From contig CAYZBM010000091.1 in assembly GCA_964476705.1 (NCBI GenBank), positions 1 through 7,017 of the forward strand: DNA of 7,017 nt, read 5' to 3'. Below the pieces are notes generated by a model. It had not been told where the DNA came from. It worked only from the letters and a program-made list of their open reading frames with translations, and did no database searches. Of the stretch, positions 6,314-7,017 are shown in pieces; position 1 is the first letter of the stretch, and every line of letters starts with the position of its first letter. The stretch is from CAYZBM01 sp964476705 (GTDB taxonomy: Bacteria; Pseudomonadota; Alphaproteobacteria; Rickettsiales; UBA6187). Position numbers and translations under genes: made by a program.

Positions 6314-6823
6314 AGCTTAAGCCTAACATTATCTACAAATCTACTATATAGCAATAATGCCTATGCTGATTGGCATAGAAGAGAGCATTATGATTATGGC
6401 CAGCGTCATAATTATGGTCATGATAGCAGAGGCTGGAGGGGTAATGATAGATGGGGACATAATAATATTCCCGCATATAATTATAACCGAGGAGGACATC
6501 ATGGTAATGGTAGAACAATAGCAGGACTTGCCGTGGGCGCTTTGCTTGGTTCGGTACTGGCCGTAGAATTATCAAAGCGTGATCGACCTTATTATAGTCA
6601 AGCAACTATTCAAACTTTTGAATATGCTCCATCTGGTAATGTTACTAACTGGGTAAATCCAGATACTGGAGTTAGTGGCACTATAACTCCGCTTAACACT
6701 TTTCAGAGCAATAACAATTATTGCCGCGAATTTACACAAACGGTAAATGTTGGCAATAGCCTTAAACAAGCCTATGGTACAGCTTGTAGACAGCCAGATG
6801 GTTCGTGGCAAATACAGCCCTAA
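6284..6823 (+). CDS. RT0821/Lpp0805-type surface protein, 179 aa
   Basis: Order of parts: Sec signal peptide with an AYA-D cleavage site after residue 28; a His/Tyr/Gly/Arg-rich low-complexity region (29-76); a glycine-containing hydrophobic segment (IAGLAVGALLGSVLAV, 79-94) like the glycine zipper of rickettsial 17 kDa antigens; and a C-terminal domain (~105-177) with NYCREF and the signature AYGTACRQPDGSW. Cys147 and Cys168 probably pair. The C-terminus is the diagnostic part of the RT0821/Lpp0805 surface-protein family, described from Rickettsia and Legionella. There is no lipobox cysteine after the signal, so unlike the classic 17 kDa antigen it should not be a lipoprotein; outer-membrane or periplasmic location is inferred. 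AAGGA at 6274-6278 precedes ATG 6284; two TAA stops follow in tandem. It is probably driven by the promoter upstream of the preceding gene. Confidence 0.85.
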   Translation: MNYRKIIAITSLSLTLSTNLLYSNNAYADWHRREHYDYGQRHNYGHDSRGWRGNDRWGHNNIPAYNYNRGGHHGNGRTIAGLAVGALLGSVLAVELSKRDRPYYSQATIQTFEYAPSGNVTNWVNPDTGVSGTITPLNTFQSNNNYCREFTQTVNVGNSLKQAYGTACRQPDGSWQIQP

Positions 6824-6836
6824 TAAGATATAGTAG

Positions 6837-6887
6837 ATCAAGAAATAATTTACCTCTAATCAATAATTATTAAATTATTTCTATGAT
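6837..6887. repeat. Long AT-rich inverted repeat after the surface-protein gene
   Basis: AGAAATAATTT (6841-6851) pairs perfectly with AAATTATTTCT (6872-6882). Past a single bulged base (6883), ATCA (6837-6840) pairs with TGAT (6884-6887), making a 15-bp stem with a 20-base loop. It begins 13 bases after the stop, so it may end transcription or protect the mRNA, but no T-tract follows directly. Confidence 0.55.
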
Positions 6888-6893
6888 GCTACA

Positions 6894-6912
6894 TCCCGGA
6901 ATAAATCCGGGA
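6894..6912. repeat. TCCCGGA/TCCGGGA palindrome, intergenic repeat type
   Basis: A perfect 7-bp, G/C-rich stem with a 5-base loop (ATAAA), much more GC-rich than its surroundings. CATCCCGGA...TCCGGGA palindromes are common dispersed intergenic repeats in alphaproteobacterial genomes, as I recall them. No T-tract follows on either strand, so I call it a repeat and not a terminator, though it could add to termination. Confidence 0.6.
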
Positions 6913-6926
6913 CAGGTTATCCTGAA

Positions 6927-6958
6927 AAAACATATACTTATAATACTATTTATGTTTT
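6927..6958 (+). terminator. Possible weak terminator-like hairpin
   Basis: AAAACATA (6927-6934) and TATGTTTT (6951-6958) form a perfect 8-bp stem with a 16-base loop, followed by GTTTAGG. It is almost all A/T, so its strength is doubtful. The rest of 6824-7017 holds no gene. Confidence 0.3.
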
Positions 6959-7017
6959 GTTTAGGATCTACCGTCTTGAATGTCAACCCCCAAAACTAAT
7001 TAATTTTCTAATTATCA

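Noticed and set aside
6048..6841. Several minus-strand frames opposite the two surface-protein genes
   Set aside because: They are antisense to proteins with clear signal peptides and family motifs, and their own translations are low-complexity.
6978..6992. TGTCAACCCCC as an insertion-sequence end
   Set aside because: The G/C-rich start looks like a transposon terminus, but there is no matching inverted copy in the window and no transposase, so it cannot be supported.
1..7017. CRISPR array, tRNA or rRNA genes
   Set aside because: No regularly spaced direct repeats of suitable length, no tRNA cloverleaf and no rRNA-like conserved stretches were seen on either strand.

Overview
The window is AT-rich (roughly 30% GC by eye) and reads as chromosome of an alphaproteobacterium, most likely host-associated and Rickettsiales-like. 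The pointers are strong A/T codon bias, a PepSY / response regulator / PhoQ-like kinase trio, a surface protein of the RT0821/Lpp0805 (rickettsial 17 kDa antigen-like) family, and a CCCGGA-type intergenic palindrome of a kind common in alphaproteobacteria. The genus cannot be named from the sequence alone.

Positions 1-2210 (minus strand) hold three genes I do not recognise: a left-edge partial gene (1-308), a 165-residue protein (394-891), and a longer gene (1171-2210) that is intact except for one -1 frame break near 1930-1950. Joined across the break it gives a 346-residue protein with two copies of an ~88-residue unit, spaced 139 residues apart. The left-edge partial gene carries a related unit, so this looks like a small lineage-specific family. 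An AT-rich hairpin with a T-tract ends the 1171-2210 gene.

Positions 2305-3568 hold a eukaryotic-type (GSII) glutamine synthetase on the minus strand, with its own sigma70-like promoter and a clear Rho-independent terminator.

Positions 3600-5828 (minus strand) form a tight operon: a secreted PepSY-domain protein, an OmpR/PhoB-type response regulator and a PhoQ-like membrane histidine kinase. The first two genes overlap by 4 bases (GTGA) and the last two by 20 bases. Divergent from it, on the plus strand, are two exported proteins (5991-6251 and 6284-6823) with near-identical leaders, signal peptides and ribosome binding sites, so they arose by duplication. The second is the RT0821/Lpp0805-type surface protein; the first is a small His/Tyr/Arg-rich relative without the conserved C-terminal domain.

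The divergent intergenic region has a striking array: TGAA, TGAA, TTCA, TTCA, each exactly 11 bp after the previous one and dyad-symmetric about 5916. This is the phasing expected for a winged-helix OmpR/PhoB regulator. The simplest model is that the trio senses an envelope signal and its regulator binds this array to control both itself and the two surface-protein genes. The 3' end (6824-7017) has no gene but contains three inverted repeats.
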